64,000 bases of DNA from an uncultured Eubacteriales bacterium (lineage in GTDB: Bacteria; Bacillota; Clostridia; Christensenellales; CAG-138): assembly GCA_902786465.1 (NCBI GenBank), contig CADACQ010000004.1, positions 16,521 to 80,520 on the forward strand, read 5' to 3'. The notes under the pieces were generated by a model. That model saw nothing but the letters and a program-made list of their open reading frames with translations, made no database searches and was not told the origin of the DNA. Numbering within the stretch: position 1 is the first letter of the stretch; each line of letters starts with the position of its first letter. Made by a program: the position numbers and the translations under genes. Positions 10,521-19,539 of the stretch are shown here, one piece after another.

Positions 10521-12119
10521 TTATTTGGCGTTTTGTTTATGGTCCTGGGCTGCTTCCACCAGTCCCAGGAACAGGGGATGGGGCTTGGTGGGCCGGCTCT
10601 TGAATTCGGGATGGTACTGGACCCCTACGAAGAAGGGCCGATCTGTGAGCTCCGCGGCCTCCACCAGCCGCCCGTCCGGAGACAGGCCCGAGAAGGTGAG
10701 ACCGGCGTCCAAAAGCTGCTGTCGGAATGCGTTGTTGAGCTCGTACCGGTGCCGGTGCCGCTCCGCGATGGCGTCCAGAGCGTAATACTTATGGAGCGTA
10801 GTCCCGGGCTGGACCTCGCAGGGGTAGCTGCCGAGGCGCAGGGTGCCGCCCTTGTCCACCTCATCGCTCTGGCCCGGCATGAAGTCGATGACCTTGTGGG
10901 GGCTCTCCGGGTCGAACTCCCCGGAGTTGGCGTCGGCCCAGCCCACCACGTTTCGAGCATATTCGATGCACATGACCTGCATGCCGAGGCAGATGCCGAG
11001 ATAGGGAAGATCCCCCTCCCGGGCGCAGCGGACCGCCTGGATCATGCCCTCGATGCCCCGGCTGCCGAAGCCTCCGGGCACCAGCACCCCGTCCACACCC
11101 GCCAGGTCCGTCGGGACGAAGGCTTCCGAGTCGATCCAGCGGATCTTGATCTGGACGCCCCGGGCGTACCCGGCGTGGTGCAGGGCCTCCACGATGGAGA
11201 GATAAGCGTCGTGGAGCTGGGTATACTTGCCCACCAGGGCGATGGTCACCTCCTCGTGGGAGGCATGGATGCGGTCCACCATCGCCCGCCAGGAGGAGAG
11301 GTCGATGTCCCGGGCGGGCAGGTCCAGTTTTTGGCAGACGATCTCGGAGAAATGCGCCTGCTCCAAATACAGGGGCGCTTCGTAGAGCACCGGCAGGGTC
11401 AGATTTTCGATGACCGCCGCCCGGTCCACGTTGCAGAAGTTGGAGATCTTGTCGAAGATGCTCTCATCTATAATAGGTTCATCGGTCCGAAGCACGATGA
11501 TGTCCGGGAAGATGCCCATGCCCTGGAGCTCCTTCACGGAGTGCTGGGTGGGCTTCGATTTATGCTCGCCGCTGGCCTTCAGGTAGGGCACCAACGTCAC
11601 GTGGATGTAGAGGGCGTTCCCTCGGCCCACCTCCCGGCCCACCTGGCGGATGGCCTCCAGGAAGGGCTGGCTTTCGATGTCGCCGATGGTGCCGCCGATC
11701 TCGGTGATGACGATGTCCGCGTCGCTATGCTCTCCCACCCGGTAGATGAAGTGCTTGATCTCGTCGGTGATGTGGGGGATGGTCTGGACGGTCTTGCCCA
11801 GATACCCGCCCTGGCGCTCCCGCTTGAGCACGTTCGAATACACCTTGCCGGTGGTCAGATTGGAGTACCGGTTCAGATCCTCGTCGATGAACCGCTCGTA
11901 GTGCCCGAGATCGAGATCGGTCTCCGCCCCGTCCTCGGTGACGTACACCTCCCCGTGCTGATAGGGGGACATGGTGCCCGGGTCCACGTTGATGTAGGGG
12001 TCCAGCTTCTGGGAGGCCACCTTATAGCCCCGAGCCTTCAGCAGCCGCCCCAGGGAGGCCGCGGTGATGCCCTTCCCAAGACCTGACACCACGCCGCCGG
12101 TCACAAAAATGTGCTTCAT
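10521..12119 (-). CDS. pyrG: CTP synthase
   Basis: Aminates UTP to CTP using ATP and glutamine. It has 532 residues. The N-terminal synthetase domain begins [16 protein letters not shown] (P-loop), with the [20 protein letters not shown] region, and the C-terminal class I amidotransferase has GICLGMQ and the HPEF histidine. The start is ATG 12119, placed by AAGGAG seven bases upstream; an in-frame start at 12140 would cover that site. It is the first gene of the minus-strand biosynthetic run. A consensus promoter and a structured leader of about 170 bases precede it. Confidence 0.96.
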   Translation of the reverse strand: MKHIFVTGGVVSGLGKGITAASLGRLLKARGYKVASQKLDPYINVDPGTMSPYQHGEVYVTEDGAETDLDLGHYERFIDEDLNRYSNLTTGKVYSNVLKRERQGGYLGKTVQTIPHITDEIKHFIYRVGEHSDADIVITEIGGTIGDIESQPFLEAIRQVGREVGRGNALYIHVTLVPYLKASGEHKSKPTQHSVKELQGMGIFPDIIVLRTDEPIIDESIFDKISNFCNVDRAAVIENLTLPVLYEAPLYLEQAHFSEIVCQKLDLPARDIDLSSWRAMVDRIHASHEEVTIALVGKYTQLHDAYLSIVEALHHAGYARGVQIKIRWIDSEAFVPTDLAGVDGVLVPGGFGSRGIEGMIQAVRCAREGDLPYLGICLGMQVMCIEYARNVVGWADANSGEFDPESPHKVIDFMPGQSDEVDKGGTLRLGSYPCEVQPGTTLHKYYALDAIAERHRHRYELNNAFRQQLLDAGLTFSGLSPDGRLVEAAELTDRPFFVGVQYHPEFKSRPTKPHPLFLGLVEAAQDHKQNAK

Positions 12120-12151
12120 CTTCCGCTCCTTTTCGCCCATTCTTAATAGAG

Positions 12152-12197
12152 AAGGGCGCCTGTCCGAGGGGAGTTTCCCCTACGGACGGACGCCCTT
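12152..12197 (-). promoter_or_regulatory. pyrG leader hairpin, possible attenuator
   Basis: A long near-perfect stem (12152-12158 with 12191-12197, continuing inward through GTCCG/CGGAC and AGGGGA/TCCCCT, loop of three). It is followed on the minus strand by CTCTATT and then the pyrG ribosome binding site. Its place in the leader suggests transcription attenuation or mRNA stabilisation. The T-tract is weak, and the GGGC transcript start of the Bacillus pyrG system is not obvious. Confidence 0.4.
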
Positions 12198-12294
12198 GCG
12201 TTCGTCGCTCCTGTGCCCAGTCAGGCACGCTTTTTCCGTTCCCCGTCTCGGCGCTCGCCGAAACAATATATTATATACAAACAACATAGCGCAC

Positions 12295-12323
12295 AGTATA
12301 GCAGGTCCTTTCCCCGTTGTCAA
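12295..12323 (-). promoter_or_regulatory. Promoter for the pyrG-glnA-dapF-dapL run
   Basis: On the minus strand, consensus TTGACA (12318-12323), a 17-base spacer, then TATACT (12295-12300). It predicts a leader of about 170 bases before pyrG. Confidence 0.7.
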
Positions 12324-12465
12324 CCCTCTTTCAATAAGGAGATCCTGTTTTTTTCAAAAATGAAGGAGGGTTTGCAAATAAGAATCGAGATGAATCGAAT
12401 CCTGCATAAAAAACGTAGAAAACCTGGCCTTTCCGAAAAAGCTCCAATAAAATGAAGGAAATGTA

Positions 12466-12494
12466 TTGCAAATAATTCACGCTTGCTTTACAAT
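12466..12494 (+). promoter_or_regulatory. Promoter for the TAXI-TRAP operon
   Basis: TTGCAA (12466-12471), a 17-base spacer, then TACAAT (12489-12494), about 58 bases upstream of the receptor start codon. Confidence 0.55.
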
Positions 12495-12551
12495 ATCCTC
12501 ATATTGTTGCCATCATCCCTGGCGCAACAAATACAAAAAAGGAGAATCGCT

Positions 12552-13577
12552 ATGAAGAAACTGCTTGCCATCCTGCTGGTCCTGTGCATGGTCGTGGCTG
12601 CCACCGCCTGCAAGAACAACGCTGCTCCCGCCGCTGACGCGAAGACGGAAGCGGCTGGTCAGACCCTGAAGGAGAAGGCCGCCAACTTCGATCGGAAGAA
12701 TGAGTTCCTCACCGTTGGTACCGGCCCCACCTCGGGCATCTACTTCCCCATCGGCGGCGCCTTTGCCACCGCGCTGAAGGACTACGGCTATCAGACCTCC
12801 GCTGAGGCCACCAACGCCACCGGTCAGAACATCCAGAACATCCTCAAGGGCGATTGCGAGATCGCCATCGCCATGCAGGATGCCGTCATGCAGGCCTACA
12901 CCGCCTCCGGCGCCTACGAGGGCAAGGAGCCCGCTTCCGATCTGCGCGCCCTCATGCGCCTCTGGCCCAACTACGTGCAGCTGGTCACCACCGCCAACAC
13001 CGGCATCAAGAGCGTGGATGACCTGCGCGGCAAGCGCGTGGGCGTGGGCGCCGCCAACTCCGGCGTGGAGATCAACGCCCGCATGATCCTGGCCGCCTAC
13101 GGCATCACCTACGACGACATCACCCCTGACTACCTCGCATACGGCGAAGCCATCGACAACATGAAGAACGGCCAGTGCGACGCGGTGTTCGTGACCTCCG
13201 GTCTTCCCAACGCCACGGTCATGGAGCTGGGCGTGAGCTACGACATGGTGGTCGTGCCCATCGACGGCGAGGGCCGCGAGAAGCTGGTCAGCGAGTACCC
13301 CTACTACTCCAAGACCGTCATCCCCGCCAACACCTACAACAATAAAGAGGATGTGGAAGGCGTCTTCGTGTACAACATCATGCTGGTCCGCAAGGATCTG
13401 CCCGACGAGATGGTTTACGATTTGCTCACCGGCATCTTCGAGAACATCTCCACCATCAAGGCGTCCCACAACGCCGCCAACAAGAACATCGACATCACCT
13501 TCGGCGTCGATGACATCCAGCTCCCCCTGCATCCCGGTGCCGAGGAGTTCTGGAAGGACAATGGCTACATCAAATAA
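12552..13577 (+). CDS. TAXI family TRAP transporter substrate-binding lipoprotein
   Basis: The extracytoplasmic receptor of a TRAP transporter. It has 341 residues, starting at ATG 12552 after AAGGAG; upstream in-frame codons lie over the promoter and ribosome binding site. A lipoprotein signal peptide ends at ATAC, so Cys is expected to be lipidated. The TAXI-family region VGTGPTSGIYFPIGG follows, with a second lobe containing GKRVGVGAANSGVEINA. Ligands of TAXI proteins include glutamate and other carboxylates, but none can be assigned here. An intercistronic hairpin and then the DUF1850 and permease genes follow. Confidence 0.92.
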   Translation: MKKLLAILLVLCMVVAATACKNNAAPAADAKTEAAGQTLKEKAANFDRKNEFLTVGTGPTSGIYFPIGGAFATALKDYGYQTSAEATNATGQNIQNILKGDCEIAIAMQDAVMQAYTASGAYEGKEPASDLRALMRLWPNYVQLVTTANTGIKSVDDLRGKRVGVGAANSGVEINARMILAAYGITYDDITPDYLAYGEAIDNMKNGQCDAVFVTSGLPNATVMELGVSYDMVVVPIDGEGREKLVSEYPYYSKTVIPANTYNNKEDVEGVFVYNIMLVRKDLPDEMVYDLLTGIFENISTIKASHNAANKNIDITFGVDDIQLPLHPGAEEFWKDNGYIK

Positions 13578-13594
13578 TCTCTAAGCTCAACGCC

Positions 13595-13622
13595 CCGCGG
13601 GAGGCCATCGCGCCTTCCGCGG
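13595..13622 (+). terminator. Intercistronic hairpin after the TAXI receptor gene
   Basis: An 11-bp stem (13595-13605 with 13612-13622, one G-U pair) and a 6-base loop, followed by CTTTGGTTTATT. It lies inside the operon, so it probably acts as a leaky terminator or 3' stabiliser that keeps receptor levels above permease levels. Confidence 0.55.
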
Positions 13623-13646
13623 CTTTGGTTTATTGTGGGACAAGCA

Positions 13647-14153
13647 ATGAACGGTAAGAAGCGTGGCATTTGGGCCCTGGCTTTGGCCATTATCCTGCTG
13701 GGCGGCTTTATTTGGTGGGGGTTCTTCGCCCCCGTGGGCAAGGTGTTCCAGCTCTACGACCGCCAGCGAAAGACGGTGGTCTTCTCCGCTCCTATCCATG
13801 CCGGGGACAAGCTCCGGCTGGAGATCGAGCATTCCTTTGAACACATCCCCTGGTACGAGTACTACACCGTGCGGGAGGACGATTCGTTCAACCTGGACGC
13901 CATCGCTGTGGCGGGCTATGGCGCGGGGATACCGGCGGAGATGGACGTGCCCACCCACGTGGAGGGCGGCCTTGTGTGGATGGAGGAGATCAACAGCGTC
14001 TTCCCTGAATTCTCCTGGATCACGTCCGCCACCTACATGAAGGGTTTGCAAATCAACGGAGAAGAGGTCTTCGACTTCCGAAGCCTGCCCGACGCCAGCA
14101 GGATACGGGGAAAAATCATCACAGTAAGGGGGTATCTATCAGGTGTCCGATAA
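13647..14153 (+). CDS. DUF1850 domain protein, TRAP-associated
   Basis: A 168-residue protein with one N-terminal membrane segment (about residues 8-26) and a small outer domain matching DUF1850. Genes of this family commonly sit with TAXI-type TRAP permeases, and this one lies between the receptor and permease genes. Its biochemical role is unknown. ATG 13647 is preferred, although the upstream GGGA is weak; a GTG at 13635 is an alternative. Its end overlaps the permease start by 11 bases. Confidence 0.8.
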   Translation: MNGKKRGIWALALAIILLGGFIWWGFFAPVGKVFQLYDRQRKTVVFSAPIHAGDKLRLEIEHSFEHIPWYEYYTVREDDSFNLDAIAVAGYGAGIPAEMDVPTHVEGGLVWMEEINSVFPEFSWITSATYMKGLQINGEEVFDFRSLPDASRIRGKIITVRGYLSGVR

Positions 14154-16158
14154 CGAAAAGAACAACCTGACGACGGAGCCGGTGGCGGAGCATCCCGCGG
14201 ATGCAGCGCCGCTGGACGCTGCCAAGGGCGCGGAGGTCATGGAGAAATTCGAAAAGGAATCCCGCACCCGCAATTTTGAGAACAAATGGCTGAAGAAGAT
14301 CATCTACTTCATCTGCCTCGCTTTCACCATTTACCATCTGGCGTACGCTTCCGGCATCCGGCTGCTGCAGATGGTCAACATCAAGCACCACGCCATCCAC
14401 GTGGGCCTGATCCTGGTCCTGGGCTTTGCCCTTTATCCTGCTTTCAAGAAGTCCAGCCGCAAGAAGATGGCCTGGTACGACTGGATCTTCATCGCCCTGT
14501 CGGTGATCATGCCCATCTATGTCTTCATCCGCTATCCGGTGTTCATCTCCACCGGCTTCTCGGGCGAGAACATCGATATCATCCTGGGCACCATCCTCAT
14601 CGTGCTGGTGCTGGTGGCCTCCCGCCGCCTCAGCGGCTGGGCGCTGCCGATCCTGTCCGTGATCTTCCTGCTGTACGCCCTGTTCGGCCGGTCCTTCCCG
14701 GGCATCTTCAAGCACAGGGGCTACACCTGGCACAGGATCGTCACCTACCTGACCACGGATATCTACGGCATTTACGGCACGTCCATCAAGGTGTCGGCCA
14801 CCTATATCGTCCTGTTCATCATCTTCGGTGAGGTCATGAACAAGTGCGGCATGGGCCAGTTCTTCAACGACATCGCCAACGCCATTGCCGGCCATACCAA
14901 GGGCGGCCCCGCCAAGGTGGCGGTCCTGGCCTCCGGCTTCCTGGGATCCATCAACGGCTCCGCCGTGGCCAACGTGGTGACCACCGGCACCTTCACCATC
15001 CCCCTCATGAAGAAGACGGGCTATTCGAAGGAGTTCGCAGGGTCCGTGGAGGCCACGGCCTCCGTAGGCGGGCAGCTGCTGCCACCCATCATGGGCGCGG
15101 CAGCCTTCGTCATGGCGGAGACCCTGGGCGTGAAGTACGGCGCCATCATCAAGGCGGCCGTGATCCCGGCCCTGATCTACTACCTGGGCATCATCATCCA
15201 GGTCCAGATGCGGGCCACCAAGGATAACCTGAACGGTCTGCCGAAGGACCAGATGCCCAAGGTGAAGGACGTGATGAAGGAGCGGGGCCACCTGCTGATC
15301 CCTATCCTGTTCCTTCTCTACATGCTGATCTTCAGCGGCGTCACCGTCATCCGCGGCGCCTTCTGGACCATCATCGTGACCATCGTGGTGGCGGAGCTTC
15401 GGCCCGTGAGCCGCATGAGCCTCAAGGACATCTGCGACGCTTTCGTTCAGGGCGCCAAGTCCACGGTCTCCGTGGCCATGGCCTGCGCCTGCGTGGGCAT
15501 CATCGTGGGCGTCTGCGGCATGACCGGCTTTGCCCTGAACGTGGCCCACGCCATCATCAGCATCGGCGAGCACAGCCTGATGCTGACGCTGCTCTTCACC
15601 ATGATCACCTGCATGATCCTGGGCATGGGCCTTCCCTCCATCCCCTCCTACCTGATCACCGCCACCATCGCGGCCCCCGCCCTGGTGGAGCTGGGCCAGC
15701 CCGAGATCGCGGCCCACATGTTCTGCTTCTACTTCGCTATGTTCGCCAACCTGACCCCGCCGGTGGCTCTGGCCTCCTTCGCGGCGGCCGGCCTATCAGG
15801 CGGCAGCCCCATGAAGACGGGATGGCAATCGGTGCGCCTCGCCTTAGCTGGCTTCATCGTGCCGTTCATGTTCGTCTATAACCCGCCGCTGCTCTTAGAG
15901 AACGTGACGCTCCTCTCCGGTCTCCAGGTGGTCATCACCGCCTGCACCGGCGTGGTGCTGATCGCCGCCGCAGCGGAAGGGTATCTCATGGGTCGCCTGA
16001 ACATCCCCATGCGGGTGCTGGCTGGCGTCGGCGCGTTCCTGCTGATCGACTCCGGCCTCGTGACCGACCTGGCGGGCCTTGCGTGTCTGGCCGTCATACT
16101 CCTGGGGCAAAAGTTCATCTTCAACAAGAAGGGCAAACCCGAACCGAAGCCCGCTTGA
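14143..16158 (+). CDS. TRAP transporter permease, fused small and large subunits
   Basis: A 671-residue polytopic membrane protein combining the 4-helix (DctQ-like) and 12-helix (DctM-like) parts, as usual for TAXI systems. Landmarks are SGFLGSINGSAVANVVTTG and GGQLLPPIMGAAAFVMAE in the large subunit. It is driven by an ion gradient, probably Na+ (family knowledge). A hydrophilic N-terminus of about 45 residues precedes the first helix. It starts at GTG 14143 after AAGGGGG, overlapping DUF1850 by 11 bases. A strong terminator follows. Confidence 0.92.
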   Translation: MSDNEKNNLTTEPVAEHPADAAPLDAAKGAEVMEKFEKESRTRNFENKWLKKIIYFICLAFTIYHLAYASGIRLLQMVNIKHHAIHVGLILVLGFALYPAFKKSSRKKMAWYDWIFIALSVIMPIYVFIRYPVFISTGFSGENIDIILGTILIVLVLVASRRLSGWALPILSVIFLLYALFGRSFPGIFKHRGYTWHRIVTYLTTDIYGIYGTSIKVSATYIVLFIIFGEVMNKCGMGQFFNDIANAIAGHTKGGPAKVAVLASGFLGSINGSAVANVVTTGTFTIPLMKKTGYSKEFAGSVEATASVGGQLLPPIMGAAAFVMAETLGVKYGAIIKAAVIPALIYYLGIIIQVQMRATKDNLNGLPKDQMPKVKDVMKERGHLLIPILFLLYMLIFSGVTVIRGAFWTIIVTIVVAELRPVSRMSLKDICDAFVQGAKSTVSVAMACACVGIIVGVCGMTGFALNVAHAIISIGEHSLMLTLLFTMITCMILGMGLPSIPSYLITATIAAPALVELGQPEIAAHMFCFYFAMFANLTPPVALASFAAAGLSGGSPMKTGWQSVRLALAGFIVPFMFVYNPPLLLENVTLLSGLQVVITACTGVVLIAAAAEGYLMGRLNIPMRVLAGVGAFLLIDSGLVTDLAGLACLAVILLGQKFIFNKKGKPEPKPA

Positions 16159-16182
16159 TACAGGCGGAAAACGACAAAAACG

Positions 16183-16217
16183 GGAGCTGGGCGGAAACGC
16201 TCAGCTCCTTTTATTAT
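16183..16217 (+). terminator. Rho-independent terminator of the TRAP operon
   Basis: An 11-bp stem (GGAGCTGGGCG with CGCTCAGCTCC) and a GAAA tetraloop at 16183-16207, followed by TTTTATTATT. Confidence 0.85.
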
Positions 16218-16310
16218 TCCTCGGCGCTTTCTCCGGGGCGGGAGAGAACGGCTTTTCCGAAGGAGCGAGGAGAAGATCGTCAGATCCGGCAGAACAATGC
16301 TCGGGTCATC

Positions 16311-16339
16311 TTGTAAACGGCGCACAAACCCGGTATAAT
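16311..16339 (+). promoter_or_regulatory. Promoter for the phosphohexomutase gene
   Basis: TTGTAA (16311-16316), a 17-base spacer, then a perfect TATAAT (16334-16339). The start codon at 16379 follows GGAGGAAAG. Confidence 0.65.
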
Positions 16340-16378
16340 CCATGTATACCTATGATTTGAACGGATCGGAGGAAAGGT

Positions 16379-17825
16379 ATGGACTATTCGAGCTTGCAGA
16401 ACGGCAGCGATATCCGCGGGGTGGCCATGGAAGGGGTCGCCGGCCAGGAGGTGAACCTGACGGAGCAGGCCTGTCGGGACATCGGCCGGGGCTTTGCCCT
16501 GTGGCTGCGGGAGCGCCTGGGGAAGGACGATCTTAAGGTGGCCGTGGGCCGGGATTCCCGGCTGACCGGGCCGGCGCTGGCCCGCTGGATCGGCGAAGCG
16601 CTGGCGGCGGAAGGCGTGGCGGTGACGGACATGGGCATGGCCTCCACGCCCGCCATGTTCACACCTGCCCTTCAACCGCAACGGCTACAAGTTCTTCACC
16701 GGCCAGGGAGGCCTGGAGAAGCAGGACATCAAAGCCATCCTGACCCTGGCGGCTTCCGACGGCCATACGGGGCTTCCCGCCGCGGCCCGGTCAGAGGGCA
16801 GCTTCATGCCGGTATACGCCGATATCCTGTGCCGCAAGGTGCGGGAAGCTACGGGCTGCGAGCGCCCCCTGGAGGGCCTTCGGATCGTGGTGGACGCGGG
16901 CAACGGCGCCGGCGGGTTCTATGCCGCCCAGGTGCTGGAGCCCCTGGGGGCGGACACCACCGGGTCCCGGTTCCTGGACCCGGACGGCACCTTCCCCAAC
17001 CACATCCCCAACCCGGAGAACGAGGCGGCCATGGCGGCCATCCGGTCGGCCGTTTTGGAGAACAAAGCGGACCTGGGCATCATCTTCGATACCGACGTAG
17101 ATCGGGCCGGGGCGGTGCTCTCCGACGGGAGCGAACTTAATCGCAACCGCATCATCGCCATGATGGCGGCCATCCTGCTGCGGGAGCATCCCGGCACCAC
17201 CATCGTCACCGACTCCATCACCTCCACGGGCCTCGCCAAGTTCATCGCGGCCCACGGCGGCGTCCATCACCGGTTCAAGCGGGGCTATCGGAACGTGATC
17301 AACGAGTCCATCCGGCTCAACGCCGAGGGGCACGACAGCCAGATGGCCATGGAGACCTCCGGCCACGGGGCCCTGAAGGAGAACTACTTTCTGGACGACG
17401 GGGCCTACCTGGTGACGCGGCTGCTGATGGAGCTGGCCAAGGGCCGTCGGGAAGGGTATACCCTTCCATCCCTGATTGCTGATCTTCAGGAGCCGGCGGA
17501 AAGCCGGGAGTTCCGCATGGACCTGCGGTTGCCGGATTTCAAGCCCTATGGCAACGATATCATCGAACAGCTCCGCAATCACGCCGCCCATCGGCCCGGT
17601 TGGGCCCTGGCCCCCAACAACTACGAGGGCGTGCGGGTCGATCTCGATAGGGACCACGGCGACGGCTGGTTCCTGCTGCGCATGAGCCTCCACGAGCCGC
17701 TGATGCCCCTCAACATTGAATCCGACAGTGAAGGCGGCGTCAAGGCCATCGCCCGGGAGCTTGTTCCCTTCCTCCAGCGGTTCGACCAGCTCGACACCGG
17801 GTCCCTGGCGGCGTTCGCGCGCTGA
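16379..17825 (+). pseudogene. Phosphoglucomutase/phosphomannomutase, interrupted by internal deletion
   Basis: An alpha-D-phosphohexomutase of roughly 480 codons in two frames. Frame one (16379 to about 16658) runs through AVGRDSRLTGPAL to MASTPAMF. Frame two resumes at about 16659 with SHLPFNRNGYKFFTGQGG and continues to 17825. In relatives, about 18 residues ending TA come before SHLP, so about 54 bases plus a frame error are missing right beside the phosphoserine loop. The metal loop DTDVDRAG and sugar loop METSGHGA are intact. A good promoter and ribosome binding site and otherwise perfect conservation argue for recent damage or an assembly fault rather than decay. Confidence 0.85.
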
Positions 17826-17868
17826 CCCCCATCCCATAGTATAGAAAAGTAGAAAGAGGACGGCACAG

Positions 17869-19485
17869 ATGGAAACAGAAAAAGAGAAGGTAGTTCAGCC
17901 GCCGGTGGAGACCGTGATCATAGCCGATCAGGAGACCCTCCAGCGGAGCCAGCAGGAGGACGAGCTGCAGGACATGCTGGACGAGAAGGTGGCCGACACG
18001 CTCCTGAACAGCGATATGGAGGTGGAGACCTCCGATGAAGAAGACGTGAGCGGGGAGATCGTCCAGCAGACCATCGACGCGGAGGAGATGCAGGAGGCCC
18101 TGGACACCCGGGTCCTGCGGGACTTCGACGAGGGGATCATCACCTTCGACAAGGGCGGCGTTATCCGCTACATCAACCCGTCGGCATCCATGATCCTGGG
18201 GCTCACGGAGAATGCGGCGGGCAAGCGCTACCGGGACGTGTTCGGCAAGGACAACGACGCGCTGCTGGAGTTCCTGGTAAAGGCCACGGCGGAGAAGAAC
18301 GCCTCTCAGCGGGGCGATATACTGTTCCGCCGGGCGGACGGCAGCACCGTGCGTCTCAACACCAGCTGCATCTGTTTGGAGGACGACGAGGACCCCCAGG
18401 AACGGAGCTACGCCATCCATTTCGACGACATCACCGAGATCGACATCCTGCGCCGCAAGCGCCGGGAGAGCTCGGCGGTGTTCATCGGCACCATGACCGC
18501 CGTGTCGGTCTGGATCTATATCGTCGCCCTGTGGCAGCAGACCGGGCAGAAGGTCTCCCAGGAGATCATGACCCAGTTCATCCATGCCATCTCCCTCATC
18601 ATGTTCTTCTACATCCGCCATTACACCCACTTCTCCTTCGAGGAGATGGGTCTGAAGATCAAGGGCATCGGCAAGGCGATCAAGGTGGATATCCTGGTGA
18701 CGGCGGTCTTTACGGCGTTGCTGTTCGGCATCAAGCTCATCCTCCTGCGGGTGGCGCCGGGATTCTTCCCGGAGGGTGCGCCCTTCTGGGATTGGAGCAA
18801 GCTGGGCTGGTCCGATTTTGCCTATCCGTTGACGGCCATCCTGCAGGAATTCCTGTCCCGGGGCGTCATCCATGAGAACCTGCGCCGCATCTTCGTGGGG
18901 AAGTACAGCGAGGCCGCGGCCATCGTGGTCTCCTCGTTGCTGTTCGGCGCGCTCCACATCCACCGGGGCTTCATGTACATGCTGGCCGCCACGGCGCTGC
19001 TGTCCATCTTCGGCATCCTCTACCGCAAGCAGAACAGCATCTGGGGCCTCTGCATCCCCCACTTCGTCCTGGGCGAGGTGGTCTGGTACCTGGGGGACAT
19101 GATCGGCATCGAGGAATACAAAAAAATCATATCGGATCTGCTGGACGAGCTGCCGGACCAGTTCTTTCGGGAGCTTTCCGGCGGCGTGATCGTGTCGGAA
19201 GCGGTGTCGATCCCGAGCTATGCCCGGGGAAACGATCTGTTCACCCTGGGGCAGTATCAGGTGTTTTCCGGCGTGCGGCAGGTCACCATGTACAAGGGTT
19301 CCTTCGATCGGGCATACCCGCAGGCGAACGAGGACCAGGCGAAGGAGATCCTGCGGGGCGTCCTGCGCCATGAGATCCGGCACCACCTTGAATCCCTGGG
19401 CGGCATCCACGACGCCTCTTCCCTGGAGGCGGCGGACGAACGGGAGAAACAGGCGTACCTGTCGCGTCATGGGGCGCAGGAATAG
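17869..19485 (+). CDS. PAS / CPBP intramembrane protease / zincin metallopeptidase fusion
   Basis: A 538-residue protein with three parts. Residues 1-80 are acidic and probably unstructured. Residues 80-197 resemble a PAS sensor (FDEGIITFDKGGVIRYINPSA, then IHFDDITEIDILRRKRRE). Residues 200-415 carry about seven hydrophobic segments with the CPBP (CAAX/Abi) protease motifs QEFLSR (E327, R331; the first Glu of the usual EE is Gln), FGALH (F359, H363) and PHF (H398). Residues 450-515 match the zincin-like family PF06262, with YKGSFDRAYP and the zinc site HEIRH (H501, E502, H505). GAGG precedes ATG 17869. It may be co-transcribed with the mutase 43 bases upstream. The family parts are recognised from motifs; the combined role is unknown. 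Confidence 0.75.
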   Translation: METEKEKVVQPPVETVIIADQETLQRSQQEDELQDMLDEKVADTLLNSDMEVETSDEEDVSGEIVQQTIDAEEMQEALDTRVLRDFDEGIITFDKGGVIRYINPSASMILGLTENAAGKRYRDVFGKDNDALLEFLVKATAEKNASQRGDILFRRADGSTVRLNTSCICLEDDEDPQERSYAIHFDDITEIDILRRKRRESSAVFIGTMTAVSVWIYIVALWQQTGQKVSQEIMTQFIHAISLIMFFYIRHYTHFSFEEMGLKIKGIGKAIKVDILVTAVFTALLFGIKLILLRVAPGFFPEGAPFWDWSKLGWSDFAYPLTAILQEFLSRGVIHENLRRIFVGKYSEAAAIVVSSLLFGALHIHRGFMYMLAATALLSIFGILYRKQNSIWGLCIPHFVLGEVVWYLGDMIGIEEYKKIISDLLDELPDQFFRELSGGVIVSEAVSIPSYARGNDLFTLGQYQVFSGVRQVTMYKGSFDRAYPQANEDQAKEILRGVLRHEIRHHLESLGGIHDASSLEAADEREKQAYLSRHGAQE

Positions 19486-19539
19486 CTAAATCATCGTCCG
19501 CTTTGGTAGCTTTCCCTCAAACGGACCACAGGAGGCGTC

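Larger units (their letters stand above)
12120..12551. other. Divergent intergenic region, pyrG to TAXI receptor gene
   Basis: About 430 bases without a credible gene. It holds the pyrG leader hairpin (12152-12197), the minus-strand pyrG promoter (12295-12323) and the plus-strand promoter of the TRAP operon (12466-12494). A smaller inverted repeat, CGGCGAGCGCCG, lies at about 12249-12260. I recognise nothing in 12330-12460. Confidence 0.6.

Noticed and set aside
9363-12086. Plus-strand open frame of 907 codons
   Set aside because: Antisense to glnA and pyrG, low-complexity Val/Gly/His/Leu composition, no ribosome binding site or motif.
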